15,261 nt of DNA from CAZIIK01 sp964539235 (GCA_964539235.1 CAZIIK010000007.1:1-15261); one strand, 5' to 3'. Shown: positions 6,664 through 14,129, numbered from the stretch's first letter. Made by a program: numbers and translations. Notes: generated by a model not told the origin, from the letters alone.

Positions 6664-6969
6664 ATGGCAAAGTCTTGTATGGTGGAGCGTGAAAAGAAAC
6701 GCATGAAATTGATTAAGCAGCATGCGGAGAAGCGTGCGCGTCTTAAAGCAATCATGCTGGATGGCAGTGCGACACCCGAGGAAAAATGGCAGGCTCAAGA
6801 AGCTTTACAAAAATTGCCAAGAGATTCTAGTCCTGTTCGTCTGACACATCGTTGTCGTGTCACGGGTCGTCCTCATGGCGTATATCGTAAATTTGGCCTG
6901 GGGCGTAATCACCTGAGAAAAGTTGCGATGCAAGGACATGTTCCTGGTTTGAAAAAAGCAAGCTGGTAA
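6664..6969 (+). CDS. rpsN: 30S ribosomal protein S14, zinc-independent form
   Basis: S14 is 101 residues, the long form that lacks the paired CxxC zinc-binding motifs. It sits in the 30S head beside S3 and S10. The sequence opens with AKSCMVEREKKRMKLI, and the conserved C-terminal portion holds RCRVTGRPHGVYRKFGL and ends with KKASW. The core cysteine sites are replaced in the way expected for the Zn-independent class. The AAGGA element used for initiation lies in the terminal codons of rplE, so the two are probably translationally coupled. Confidence 0.97.
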   Translation: MAKSCMVEREKKRMKLIKQHAEKRARLKAIMLDGSATPEEKWQAQEALQKLPRDSSPVRLTHRCRVTGRPHGVYRKFGLGRNHLRKVAMQGHVPGLKKASW

Positions 6970-6986
6970 AGAAGGATTAAATTGAA

Positions 6987-7379
6987 ATGAGTATGCAAGA
7001 CCCTATTGCAGATATGTTTACTAGAGTACGCAATGCACAACGTGTGGGTAAGACCCTGGTTGAAATGCCGGCTTCTAAGCTGAAAATTGCGATTGCAGGA
7101 TTGCTCGAAGCAGAAGGCTATATTGAGTCCCATGGAGTTTCCGAAGGGAATTTGCCTGTATTGAGTATTAGGCTGAAGTATCACCAAGGATCTCCTGTAA
7201 TTGAACTCATCAAAAGGATTAGTCGTCCAGGCTTGCGTGTTTATAAAGCATGTGCCGACTTGCCAAAAGTATTTGGTGGATTGGGTGTTGTTATCGTTTC
7301 AACTTCTCAAGGTGTCATGACTGGCGGTGCAGCAGCTAAAGCAGGTTTCGGTGGTGAAATCATTGGCTGTGTGGCCTAG
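6987..7379 (+). CDS. rpsH: 30S ribosomal protein S8
   Basis: S8 is 130 residues, matching E. coli. It is a central-domain 16S rRNA binder essential for platform assembly, and in E. coli it represses the spc operon by binding the mRNA near rplE. The N-terminal MSMQDPIADMFTRVRNAQ and the C-terminal VSTSQGVMTGGAAAKAG followed by GGEIIG are family hallmarks. The first ATG, with an AAGGATT element upstream, is preferred over the second ATG two codons later because the family begins with Met-Ser-Met. The spacers on either side are 17 nt. Confidence 0.98.
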   Translation: MSMQDPIADMFTRVRNAQRVGKTLVEMPASKLKIAIAGLLEAEGYIESHGVSEGNLPVLSIRLKYHQGSPVIELIKRISRPGLRVYKACADLPKVFGGLGVVIVSTSQGVMTGGAAAKAGFGGEIIGCVA

Positions 7380-7396
7380 TAAAGGAAGAATTAGAT

Positions 7397-7930
7397 ATGT
7401 CTAGATTGGCTAAAAAACCGATTATTGTTCCGACAGGTGTTGAAATCTCTTTTGTAGATGGCGCTGTCCACGCAAAAGGCAGTAAAGGGACGCTGGCGCA
7501 CCGTGTGCATCCGCTTGTGAAAGTTGAACATTCAGAAAATATGTTGAACTGTAGCGCGTTGGATAGTAGTAAAAATGCGAAAGCTCAATTGGGCACAACC
7601 AGCGCATTGCTGAAAAATTTAGTGGCGGGTGTTAGTCAAGGATTCGAACGCAAGTTGCAGCTAATTGGTGTGGGTTATCGTGCAAAAGTTCAGGGAAATA
7701 GCATTAATTTAGTTTTAGGTTATTCCCACGAAATTAATCATCCGCTGCCGGAAGGCGTTATAGCTGAGACACCTTCTCAGACAGAGATTGTTTTAAAAGG
7801 TATTGATAAACAACTATTAGGTCAGGTTGCTTCCGAAATTCGGGCTTATCGTCCGCCAGAGCCATACAAGGGTAAAGGTGTGCGCTATGCAGATGAGCAC
7901 ATTAGTCTGAAAGAAGCTAAGAAAAAATAG
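7397..7930 (+). CDS. rplF: 50S ribosomal protein L6
   Basis: L6 is 177 residues, the usual length. It has two homologous alpha/beta domains and lies near the sarcin-ricin loop at the factor-binding site. Diagnostic parts are the opening MSRLAKKPIIVPTGVEI, the mid-protein LIGVGYRAKVQG, and the C-terminal RAYRPPEPYKGKGVRYADE, which matches the conserved family signature. An AAAGGAAG ribosome-binding site sits in the 17-nt spacer after rpsH. Confidence 0.98.
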   Translation: MSRLAKKPIIVPTGVEISFVDGAVHAKGSKGTLAHRVHPLVKVEHSENMLNCSALDSSKNAKAQLGTTSALLKNLVAGVSQGFERKLQLIGVGYRAKVQGNSINLVLGYSHEINHPLPEGVIAETPSQTEIVLKGIDKQLLGQVASEIRAYRPPEPYKGKGVRYADEHISLKEAKKK

Positions 7931-7943
7931 ATAGGTAGTGACG

Positions 7944-8297
7944 ATGGATAAGAAACAGTCGCGGATACGCCGCGGGAAAAAAGCCAGAATGCATATGCTA
8001 ACTCAGAGAAAAATTCGTCTTTGCGTGCATAGAACACCTAAGCATATTTATGCGCAAGTGATTTCAGAAGATGCAGATACAATTATTGCAGCCGCTTCAA
8101 CTGTTGAGAAAGCGCTAACTGAGAAGCTCTCATTCACTGGGAATATCGCAGCAGCTGAAGCAATTGGCGAAGCAATTGCATTACGGGCAAAAGAACAGGG
8201 CGTTTCTGAAGTGGCCTTTGATCGCTCTGGATTTGCCTATCATGGCCGGGTTAAAGCACTGGCTGAATCTGCTCGTAAGCACGGTCTAAAATTTTAA
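7944..8297 (+). CDS. rplR: 50S ribosomal protein L18
   Basis: L18 is 117 residues, identical in length to E. coli, when started at the ATG at 7944. An in-frame GTG at 7938 adds only two residues and sits on top of the ribosome-binding site (AGGTAG at 7933-7938), so it is rejected. L18 binds 5S rRNA with L5 in the central protuberance. The basic N-terminus MDKKQSRIRRGKKARM is typical. The core ends with FDRSGFAYHGRVKALAESAR and a terminal GLKF. The spacing is 13 nt from rplF and 18 nt to rpsE. Confidence 0.97.
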   Translation: MDKKQSRIRRGKKARMHMLTQRKIRLCVHRTPKHIYAQVISEDADTIIAAASTVEKALTEKLSFTGNIAAAEAIGEAIALRAKEQGVSEVAFDRSGFAYHGRVKALAESARKHGLKF

Positions 8298-8315
8298 TAA
8301 GGGAATGCAGAAGAA

Positions 8316-8819
8316 ATGAGTACTAATGAACTGCAGAAAGGCGACGGTTTTATTGAAAAGTTAGTTCAAGTGAACCGTAATGCTAAAGTTGTAAAGGGTG
8401 GCCGAATTTTTAGTTTTTCTGCTTTAACTGTCGTAGGTGATGGCCAAGGGCGCATTGGCGTGGGTCGAGGAAAATCACGTGAAGTGCCTGTTGCGATTCA
8501 GAAGGCGATGGAAAACGCACGTAAAAACATGGTTGAAATTGATCTGAATGGTGACACGCTATGGCACCCTATTACACATAAATTTTCTGCGTCGAAGGTT
8601 TATATGCAGCCAGCCTCTGCCGGTACCGGTATTATTGCTGGCGGTGCTATGCGCGCGGTCTTTGAAGTATTAGGCGTACATAACGTTTTAGCTAAAGCTT
8701 ATGGCTCTACAAATCCTGCCAACGTTGTCTATGCAACTATTGGTGGTTTACAAAGTGCTATGTCACCTGAATCTGTGGCTGCAAAGCGTGGCAAACCTGT
8801 TACAGAAATCATGGAGTAA
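8316..8819 (+). CDS. rpsE: 30S ribosomal protein S5
   Basis: S5 is 167 residues, the E. coli length. It has an N-terminal dsRBD-like domain and a C-terminal ribosomal S5 fold, and takes part in decoding accuracy and the mRNA entry channel. VVKGGRIFSFSALTVVGDG forms the N-terminal loop region near the spectinomycin site, and it carries no obvious deletion or known resistance-type change. The signature HNVLAKAYGSTNPANVV is intact in the C-terminal half. An AAGGGAATG element lies in the 18-nt spacer after rplR. Confidence 0.98.
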   Translation: MSTNELQKGDGFIEKLVQVNRNAKVVKGGRIFSFSALTVVGDGQGRIGVGRGKSREVPVAIQKAMENARKNMVEIDLNGDTLWHPITHKFSASKVYMQPASAGTGIIAGGAMRAVFEVLGVHNVLAKAYGSTNPANVVYATIGGLQSAMSPESVAAKRGKPVTEIME

Positions 8820-8824
8820 AGGTT

Positions 8825-9007
8825 GTGGCAAATAAAATGATTCAAGTTACCTTGACGAGAAGCTTAATTGGTCGCTTAAAAGATCATAAAGCTTGTGCTT
8901 CTGGTTTGGGTTTGAGAAAGATGCATCAAACCGTTGCAGTGGAAGATACACCTTGTACACGCGGTATGATTAATAAAATTTCCTACATGGTGAAGGTTGA
9001 GGAATAA
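8825..9007 (+). CDS. rpmD: 50S ribosomal protein L30
   Basis: L30 is a 60-residue protein (59 in E. coli). The start is a GTG five bases after the rpsE stop, with GGAGTAAAGG just upstream spanning the end of rpsE. The next in-frame ATG would remove the conserved N-terminal strand. The family pattern is clear: IQVTLTRSLIGRLKDHK, then GLGLRKMHQTV, EDTPCTRGMINKISYMVKV. It is very tightly packed, with rplO starting only three bases after its stop. Confidence 0.97.
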   Translation: MANKMIQVTLTRSLIGRLKDHKACASGLGLRKMHQTVAVEDTPCTRGMINKISYMVKVEE

Positions 9008-9010
9008 GAC

Positions 9011-9448
9011 ATGCGCTTAAATACTTTAAGTCCGGCAGAGGGCTCTACAAAAGCGGCGAAACGTCGTGGCCGAGGTATTGGCTCGGGTTTAGGTAAAACT
9101 TGTGGTCGTGGTCACAAAGGCCAAAAAGCACGTTCAGGTGGTTATCACCGTGTTGGTTTCGAGGGTGGACAAATGCCATTGCATAGACGTCTGCCGAAAT
9201 TCGGTTTTACTTCCCGTAAGAGCTTGGTCTCACGAGAAGTTAGTACCAGTGAATTGGCGAAGCTAAAAGAAGATATTATTAGTGTTGATAGCCTGAAGAA
9301 TAGCGGGATTATCACTAAAAATATGCGCTACGTTAAGATCATGCTATCGGGCGATGTGACACGTGCTTTTACTGTTAAGGCTGAAATTTCTTTAACAGCG
9401 GGTGCACGTAAAGCAATTGAAGCTGCGGGTGGCAAGGTAGAGGCTTAA
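9011..9448 (+). CDS. rplO: 50S ribosomal protein L15
   Basis: L15 is 145 residues (144 in E. coli). It is a late 50S assembly protein with a long glycine/arginine-rich extended N-terminal region threaded into 23S rRNA. That region is present as MRLNTLSPAEGSTKAAKRRG, GKTCGRGHKGQKARSGG and FEGGQMPLHRRLPKFGF, followed by a globular C-terminal domain ending in AGGKVEA. Its ribosome-binding site (GAGGAATAAG) overlaps the end of rpmD. secY begins two bases after the stop. Confidence 0.97.
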   Translation: MRLNTLSPAEGSTKAAKRRGRGIGSGLGKTCGRGHKGQKARSGGYHRVGFEGGQMPLHRRLPKFGFTSRKSLVSREVSTSELAKLKEDIISVDSLKNSGIITKNMRYVKIMLSGDVTRAFTVKAEISLTAGARKAIEAAGGKVEA

Positions 9449-9450
9449 TC

Positions 9451-10794
9451 ATGGGCAAACGTGCTAAACCATCAATGCCATCACAAAGTTCAGGTGGTCT
9501 AGCCGAGTTAAAAAGACGCTTATTGTTTGTTTGCTTTGGTATTATCATATATCGCCTTGGTGCTTATATTCCAATTCCAGGTATCAACCCTTTAAAGCTG
9601 GCCCAATTTTTCCATGCACATAGCAATGGGATTTTGGGTATGTTCAACATGTTTTCTGGTGGGGCATTGTCGCGTCTGACCGTCTTCGCGTTAGGTATTA
9701 TGCCCTATATCTCTGCCTCTATTATCATTCAGTTATTGACGGCCGTAATGCCAAAATTAGAAGAACTGAAAAAGGAGGGGGAATCTGGGCAACGTAAGAT
9801 TAAGCAGTACACGCGTTACCTGACTTTGGTTCTTTCTATATTTCAGTCTTTTGCCATGACACGCTACGTCGCTGCAGAGGGATTGGTTTATTACCCTTCA
9901 ATTAATTTTTACATTACGGCTGTGGTAACGCTAACAGCTGGGACCATGTTTTTGATGTGGTTAGGCGAGCAAATGACTGAACGTGGAATTGGTAATGGTA
10001 TCTCTTTGATCATTACGGCCAGTATTATTTCGGGTATTCCGACGGCTATTATGCATACATTAGAACAAGCGCGTCAGGGTAATTTGAGTTTAGTTTTGCT
10101 GCTCCTGATTGTTTTGATTATTTTGGCAGTGACAGCTTTTGTTGTTTTTGTAGAAAGGGCCCAAAGACTGATTACAGTTAATTATGCCAAGCGCCAGCAG
10201 GGTAGAAAAATGTATGCGGCTCAATCGAGTCATCTGCCATTGAAGATTAATATGTCTGGTGTAATCCCAGCCATTTTTGCTTCGAGTATTTTATTATTTC
10301 CTTCCACACTAAGTCAGTGGTTTTCGACAGCAAAAGGCTTTGGTTGGTTAAGTGATGTGGGGTTAGCGATTTCACCTGGGCAACCTTTGTATTTAGTTGT
10401 TTTTTCAGCGGCTGTTATCTTCTTTTGTTTCTTCTATACCGCGTTAGTATTCAATCCAAAAGATACGGCTGATAATTTAAAAAAATCGGGTGCGTTTATC
10501 CCAGGTATTCGCCCAGGAGAGCAAACTGCTAAATATATTGATGGTGTGATGTCGCGCTTAACTTTAGTTGGCTCTTTATATGTAACTTTGGTATGCTTGC
10601 TGCCGCTTTTGATGATGACTGCTTGGAATGTTCCGTTTTATTTTGGTGGCACTTCCTTGTTGATCATCGTTGTTGTCATCATGGATTTTATTGCCCAAAT
10701 TCAGTCACACCTTATGTCGACCCGCTATGACTCTTTGTTGAAGAAAGCTAGTCTTAAAGGTGGTGCTGCGAATATGGGCGGATTATTGAAATAA
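9451..10794 (+). CDS. secY: Protein translocase channel subunit SecY
   Basis: SecY is 447 residues (443 in E. coli), the inner-membrane pore of the SecYEG translocon that exports unfolded preproteins with SecA and inserts membrane proteins from SRP-bound ribosomes. Ten hydrophobic segments are consistent with the family topology. Visible hallmarks are IIYRLGAYIPIPGIN in the first helix, GMFNMFSGGALSR around the plug region, LGIMPYISASIIIQLL, GEQMTERGIGNGISL, and the cytoplasmic FIPGIRPGEQTAKYI loop used by SecA and ribosomes. The start two bases after rplO indicates coupling with ribosomal protein synthesis, the usual spc arrangement. Confidence 0.98.
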   Translation: MGKRAKPSMPSQSSGGLAELKRRLLFVCFGIIIYRLGAYIPIPGINPLKLAQFFHAHSNGILGMFNMFSGGALSRLTVFALGIMPYISASIIIQLLTAVMPKLEELKKEGESGQRKIKQYTRYLTLVLSIFQSFAMTRYVAAEGLVYYPSINFYITAVVTLTAGTMFLMWLGEQMTERGIGNGISLIITASIISGIPTAIMHTLEQARQGNLSLVLLLLIVLIILAVTAFVVFVERAQRLITVNYAKRQQGRKMYAAQSSHLPLKINMSGVIPAIFASSILLFPSTLSQWFSTAKGFGWLSDVGLAISPGQPLYLVVFSAAVIFFCFFYTALVFNPKDTADNLKKSGAFIPGIRPGEQTAKYIDGVMSRLTLVGSLYVTLVCLLPLLMMTAWNVPFYFGGTSLLIIVVVIMDFIAQIQSHLMSTRYDSLLKKASLKGGAANMGGLLK

Positions 10795-10814
10795 TTGAGT
10801 AGGGATTAAACGTC

Positions 10815-10928
10815 ATGAAAGTACGTGCATCAGTGAAAAAGATTTGTCGTAACTGTAAGACAATTCGCCGTAAGGGTGTTGTTCGTGTGATCTGTAAAGA
10901 TAAGCGTCATAAACAACGTCAAGGTTAA
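10815..10928 (+). CDS. rpmJ: 50S ribosomal protein L36, zinc-binding form
   Basis: This is a 37-residue protein, too short for many gene finders. It begins MKVRASVKKICRNCKTIRRK and ends KQRQG. It carries the zinc-ribbon pattern Cys11-x2-Cys14-x12-Cys27-x4-His32, so it is the C+ type of L36, a small late 50S protein bound at the base of the L7/L12 stalk region. It follows secY by 20 nt with an AGGGATT element upstream, and is the last gene of the spc block, as in E. coli. Confidence 0.97.
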   Translation: MKVRASVKKICRNCKTIRRKGVVRVICKDKRHKQRQG

Positions 10929-10961
10929 AAAAATAGCCCCTTAAAGCGCTTCTTTGGATGC

Positions 10962-10990
10962 TTGATTTTCAGGGAGGTGCGCGCTATCCT
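10962..10990 (+). promoter_or_regulatory. Candidate promoter for the alpha unit
   Basis: TTGATT at 10962-10967 and TATCCT at 10985-10990 are separated by 17 bp. Each matches four of six consensus bases, so the promoter is moderate. It would start transcription near 10997, about 60 nt before rpsM. No convincing intrinsic terminator was seen between rpmJ and this site, so read-through from the spc unit probably also feeds the alpha genes. Confidence 0.4.
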
Positions 10991-10996
10991 ATGGCG

Positions 10997-11062
10997 CCTT
11001 AAAATAAGGGTGTTTGAGGCCACGTATTGTTGGCAAGTAAGTTAGGAGCAGAATGAATGGCC
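10997..11062 (+). promoter_or_regulatory. Structured rpsM leader, possible S4 target
   Basis: In the 128-nt rpmJ-rpsM gap a perfect small hairpin, CCTTA-AAA-TAAGG, lies at 10997-11009. GCCA at 11019-11022 can pair with TGGC at 11031-11034. GGCCA at 11018-11022 can alternatively pair with TGGCC at 11058-11062, which includes part of the rpsM start codon. In E. coli S4 represses this operon by stabilising a pseudoknot around the rpsM start. The alternative pairings here are compatible with that idea but were found by eye, and no direct homology to the E. coli leader was recognised. Confidence 0.35.
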
Positions 11063-11410
11063 CGTATAGCAGGGATTAATGTACCGGATCACAAACATGC
11101 AGAAATTGGCTTAACCGCTATTTATGGTATTGGTCGTGTCCGTGCAAACCAAATTTGTCAGGCAAGTGGCGTAAGTCCTCAGAAAAAAATTCATGACTTA
11201 TCTGAAGCTGAGCTGGAGACAATTCGGGGAGAAGTTGCAAAGTACACGATTGAAGGTGACTTGCGACGTGAAATTTCCATGAATATTAAGCGTTTGGTCG
11301 ATCTAGGCTCTTTTCGCGGTATTCGTCATCGTCGGGGTTTGCCTTTAAGAGGACAGCGCACAAAAACAAATGCGCGTACTCGTAAAGGTCCTCGTAAACC
11401 AATACGTTAG
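11057..11410 (+). CDS. rpsM: 30S ribosomal protein S13
   Basis: S13 is 117 residues (118 in E. coli). It lies in the 30S head, contacts the P-site tRNA and forms intersubunit bridges. The family opening MARIAGINVPDHKHAEIGL, the helix-two-turn-helix region with IYGIGRVRANQIC, and the basic tail RGQRTKTNARTRKGPRKPIR are intact. The start is the second of two ATGs four bases apart (11053 and 11057); the AGGAG at 11044-11048 is 8 nt from 11057, and only that frame gives S13. It is the first gene of the alpha block. Confidence 0.98.
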   Translation: MARIAGINVPDHKHAEIGLTAIYGIGRVRANQICQASGVSPQKKIHDLSEAELETIRGEVAKYTIEGDLRREISMNIKRLVDLGSFRGIRHRRGLPLRGQRTKTNARTRKGPRKPIR

Positions 11411-11436
11411 TTAGCACAACAAGGATTATTGAGCAA

Positions 11437-11820
11437 ATGGCCGTAAAGTCGACACGAAAAAAGGTAAAACGCGTTGTAGTTGATGCGATCGCACATATCT
11501 ATGCAACCTTTAATAATACAATTGTTTCTATCACTGATCGTCAAGGTAATGCACTTGCTTGGGCTACTGCTGGCGGTAGTGGTTTCCGAGGTTCACGTAA
11601 AAGTACGCCTTTTGCTGCTCAGGTTGCTTCGGAGCGAGTGGCTGACATGGTTGCTGATTATGGTGTGAAGACGCTAGAAGTGATGGTTAAAGGACCAGGG
11701 CCAGGACGTGAATCTGCTGTCCGCGCGCTTCATGCTAAAGGTTTGAAAATTTTGAGTATAACTGACGTAACGCCGTTACCACATAATGGTTGCCGGCCAC
11801 CTAAAAAACGTCGTGTGTAG
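11437..11820 (+). CDS. rpsK: 30S ribosomal protein S11
   Basis: S11 is 127 residues (129 in E. coli). It is a platform protein next to the mRNA exit region and the E-site. The core is strongly conserved: AHIYATFNNTIVSITDRQGN, ATAGGSGFRGSRKSTPFAAQ, VMVKGPGPGRESA, and the C-terminal HNGCRPPKKRRV. The Asn-Gly in that last motif corresponds to the site that becomes isoaspartate in E. coli S11. An AAGGATT element precedes the ATG in the 26-nt spacer. Confidence 0.98.
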   Translation: MAVKSTRKKVKRVVVDAIAHIYATFNNTIVSITDRQGNALAWATAGGSGFRGSRKSTPFAAQVASERVADMVADYGVKTLEVMVKGPGPGRESAVRALHAKGLKILSITDVTPLPHNGCRPPKKRRV

Positions 11821-11833
11821 GGATTAAGTAGTC

Positions 11834-12454
11834 ATGGCTAGATATATTGGACCAAAATGTAAACTGTCTCGTCGCGAGGGAACAGATCTTTTTCTCAAAA
11901 GTGGTGTTAAAGCGCTTGATGCAAAATGTAATGCAACTGCTGCACCTGGCATGCACGGAAATAAACGTGGTCGTCTTTCCGACTATGGTGTGCAGCTGCG
12001 TGAGAAGCAAAAAGTTAAAAGATTGTATGGCCTGTTAGAGAATCAATTCCGTCGCTATTACAAAGAAGCTGCACGTCGTAAAGGCTCTACAGGCGAAAAT
12101 TTATTAACCCTACTTGAAGGGCGTCTAGATAACGTTGTTTATCGTTTGGGGTTGGGTTCTACACGTGCAGATGCGCGTCAGTTGGTTTCACATAAGTTGA
12201 TTTTAGTGAATGAAAAAGTTGTGAACATACCTTCCTACCCATTAAAGCCAGGTGATGTCATCTCTGTTCGTGAGAAAGCGAAAAATTTGGCGCGTATCCA
12301 ATTTGCTTTAGAAATGTCGAAGCAAAGAACTCCTTGTGAATGGGTGGAAATGGATGAAACTAAGCTGGTGGGTACATTAAAAGCGTTGCCTGAGCGTTCC
12401 GATTTGCCATCTGAGATCAATGAACAATTGATTGTTGAACTTTATTCTAAGTAA
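11834..12454 (+). CDS. rpsD: 30S ribosomal protein S4
   Basis: S4 is 206 residues, identical in length to E. coli. It nucleates 16S rRNA 5'-domain assembly, takes part in the mRNA entry helicase and decoding accuracy, and in E. coli represses translation of the alpha operon at rpsM. The sequence opens with MARYIGPKCKLSRREGTDLF. The segment LSDYGVQLREKQKVKRLYG follows, and the S4 RNA-binding domain spans about residues 95-160, with LEGRLDNVVYRLGLGSTRAD and RQLVSHKLILVN. It ends with the conserved LIVELYSK. It is the candidate autoregulator for the leader upstream of rpsM. Confidence 0.98.
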   Translation: MARYIGPKCKLSRREGTDLFLKSGVKALDAKCNATAAPGMHGNKRGRLSDYGVQLREKQKVKRLYGLLENQFRRYYKEAARRKGSTGENLLTLLEGRLDNVVYRLGLGSTRADARQLVSHKLILVNEKVVNIPSYPLKPGDVISVREKAKNLARIQFALEMSKQRTPCEWVEMDETKLVGTLKALPERSDLPSEINEQLIVELYSK

Positions 12455-12481
12455 TCCTTCTATTTTGGAGAGAAAAGTATT

Positions 12482-13465
12482 ATGACTACAGCAGTAGATG
12501 AGTTGCTCAAACCAAGAACAGTAGAGGTCTCAGATCGAGGGAATAATCATTATCGCGTTGTGCTAGAGCCATTAGAACGTGGTTTTGGTCATACCTTGGG
12601 GAATGCGTTGCGCCGTATCTTGCTATCTTCCATTTCTGGTTGTGCGGTGACGGAAGTTGCCATTGATGGTGTTTTGCATGAGTACTCTTCCATTGAAGGT
12701 GTTAAAGAGGATGTTGTTGAAATTCTGCTGAATGTGAAAGATTTAGCCATCACAATGGATGAGGGTCATACAGAAGCAACACTGGAAATCCATAAAAAAG
12801 GCCAAGGCCCAGTATTGGCTGCTGATATTCAATGTCCAGAAGGTGTTGCACATATTGCGAATCCAGAGAAAGTTATTGCGCATCTAACAGCTGATGATGC
12901 TTCCTTGGATGTAAGCATGAAAGTTGTTTATGGTCGCGGTTACGTTCCAGTTAACACCGTTGCTACTGAAGAGATGGCCACAGGTGTGGGATCGATTCTT
13001 TTAGATGCATCTTTTAGTCCAATTCAACGTGTGACTTTCGAAGTCGAAAATGCGCGGGTTGAACAAAGAACAGATATGGACAAATTGATTCTAGATATCA
13101 AAACAGATGGTTCGGTTGACCCAGAACAAGCAGTGCGTAAAGCAGCGACATTTTTGCATGAGCAAATTTCTGTATTTGTTGACTTGAAAGTGCCTACAAC
13201 TAAGTCTTTATCAACTGATTCGCCTGAAATCGATCCTATTTTATTGCGTTCTGTCGATGATTTAGAATTAACTGTTCGGTCTGCTAATTGCTTAAAAGCT
13301 GAAGATATCTGTTATATCGGTGACTTGGTTCAATGTACGGAAACAGAGCTTTTGAAAACGCCTAATTTAGGCAAAAAATCTTTGAATGAAATTAAAGATA
13401 TCCTGACTGAGAAAGGTTTAGGTTTGGATATGCGCTTGGAAAATTGGCCGCCTGAAAACCTATAG
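12482..13465 (+). CDS. rpoA: DNA-directed RNA polymerase subunit alpha
   Basis: RpoA is 327 residues (329 in E. coli). The alpha dimer is the scaffold on which beta and beta' assemble, and its C-terminal domain binds UP elements and activators. In the N-terminal domain, LERGFGHTLGNALRRILLSS includes Arg45, which E. coli needs to contact the beta subunit. The C-terminal domain begins near residue 250. Within VRSANCLKAED, Arg266 corresponds to E. coli Arg265, the key DNA-binding residue. TPNLGKKSLNEIKDIL and RLENWPP are also conserved. It sits between rpsD (27 nt) and rplQ (48 nt), the standard place. Confidence 0.98.
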   Translation: MTTAVDELLKPRTVEVSDRGNNHYRVVLEPLERGFGHTLGNALRRILLSSISGCAVTEVAIDGVLHEYSSIEGVKEDVVEILLNVKDLAITMDEGHTEATLEIHKKGQGPVLAADIQCPEGVAHIANPEKVIAHLTADDASLDVSMKVVYGRGYVPVNTVATEEMATGVGSILLDASFSPIQRVTFEVENARVEQRTDMDKLILDIKTDGSVDPEQAVRKAATFLHEQISVFVDLKVPTTKSLSTDSPEIDPILLRSVDDLELTVRSANCLKAEDICYIGDLVQCTETELLKTPNLGKKSLNEIKDILTEKGLGLDMRLENWPPENL

Positions 13466-13513
13466 GGCTTAATGTGGTTTTTGTAAAAGTTTGATTTAAG
13501 AAGGAAAAAGACA

Positions 13514-14029
13514 ATGCGCCATCGTAAGAGTGGACGAAAGTTTGGACGTGATAGCAGTCATCGCAAAGCGATGTTCCGCAATATGACAATCTCTCTGTTT
13601 GAGCATGAGTTGATCAAAACAACACTCCCTAAGGCAAAGGAATTGCGCCGTGTGGTTGAGCCGTTGATTACCTTGGCAAAGACTGACTCTGTTGCCAACC
13701 GTCGTTTGGCATTTTCGCGTTTGGGTAGCAAGGCGGCTGTTGCTAAGTTATTTGAAGATTTAGGACCTCGCTACCAGCAACGTCCAGGTGGTTATCTACG
13801 TCTGTTGAAGTGTGGCTTTCGTCATGGTGATGCTGCGCCAATGGCTTATGTAGAACTGATGGATCTTCCATTGGTTGATGACGTTGATCTGGTTGAAGAC
13901 GTAGCGTCTGCTGCACCTGCCGAGCCTTCTGCTGCTCCGGTAGTATTGGACGCGGAGCCCGTAGCTGATGTGGCACCTCAGTTGCAAGATGCACCAACCG
14001 ATCAGGCGGCAGATGTAAAAGATAAATAA
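13514..14029 (+). CDS. rplQ: 50S ribosomal protein L17 with acidic C-terminal extension
   Basis: L17 is 171 residues, whereas the E. coli protein has 127. Residues 1-117 are a normal L17 core near the tunnel exit, beginning MRHRKSGRKFGRDSSHRKAM, with TTLPKAKELRRVVEPLITLA, TDSVANRRLAFSRL and CGFRHGDAAPMAYVEL. Residues 118-171 form an extra tail rich in Ala, Pro, Val, Asp and Glu, with 13 acidic residues against two lysines and no cysteine. It looks disordered and its function is unknown. The AAGAAGGAAAAAGA ribosome-binding region is strong. It ends the alpha block and is followed 24 nt later by an intrinsic terminator. Confidence 0.97.
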   Translation: MRHRKSGRKFGRDSSHRKAMFRNMTISLFEHELIKTTLPKAKELRRVVEPLITLAKTDSVANRRLAFSRLGSKAAVAKLFEDLGPRYQQRPGGYLRLLKCGFRHGDAAPMAYVELMDLPLVDDVDLVEDVASAAPAEPSAAPVVLDAEPVADVAPQLQDAPTDQAADVKDK

Positions 14030-14053
14030 TCTTTTGACTGAGACATTTTTTTG

Positions 14054-14078
14054 AAAAGCCGGTTTTCCGGCTTTTTTT
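14054..14078 (+). terminator. Intrinsic terminator after rplQ
   Basis: Bases 14054-14062 (AAAAGCCGG) pair perfectly with 14067-14075 (CCGGCTTTT) around a TTTT loop, and the run of Ts continues to 14078. This is a textbook Rho-independent terminator, 24 nt after the rplQ stop, and it closes the whole ribosomal superoperon. An upstream T run on the + strand does not give a strong T tract for the opposite direction. Confidence 0.92.
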
Positions 14079-14101
14079 ATATGCGCAGTAACCTTTCAGG
14101 T

Positions 14102-14129
14102 TTGACCTCATATATTAGATCTCTATACT
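14102..14129 (+). promoter_or_regulatory. Strong sigma70-type promoter upstream of the secreted-protein gene
   Basis: TTGACC at 14102-14107 (five of six -35 bases) and TATACT at 14124-14129 (five of six -10 bases) are 16 bp apart. Transcription would begin near 14136, about 43 nt before the ATG at 14179. It lies just after the rplQ terminator, so the downstream gene is an independent unit. Confidence 0.7.

Noticed and set aside
10929..10961. Possible terminator directly after rpmJ
   Set aside because: The only pairing (AAAG with CTTT inside CC/GG) is short and bulged and has no adjacent T tract.
13743..14111. 122-codon minus-strand open frame opposite rplQ
   Set aside because: It is antisense to a conserved gene, spans the terminator hairpin, has no family resemblance, and reflects the biased composition of the L17 tail.
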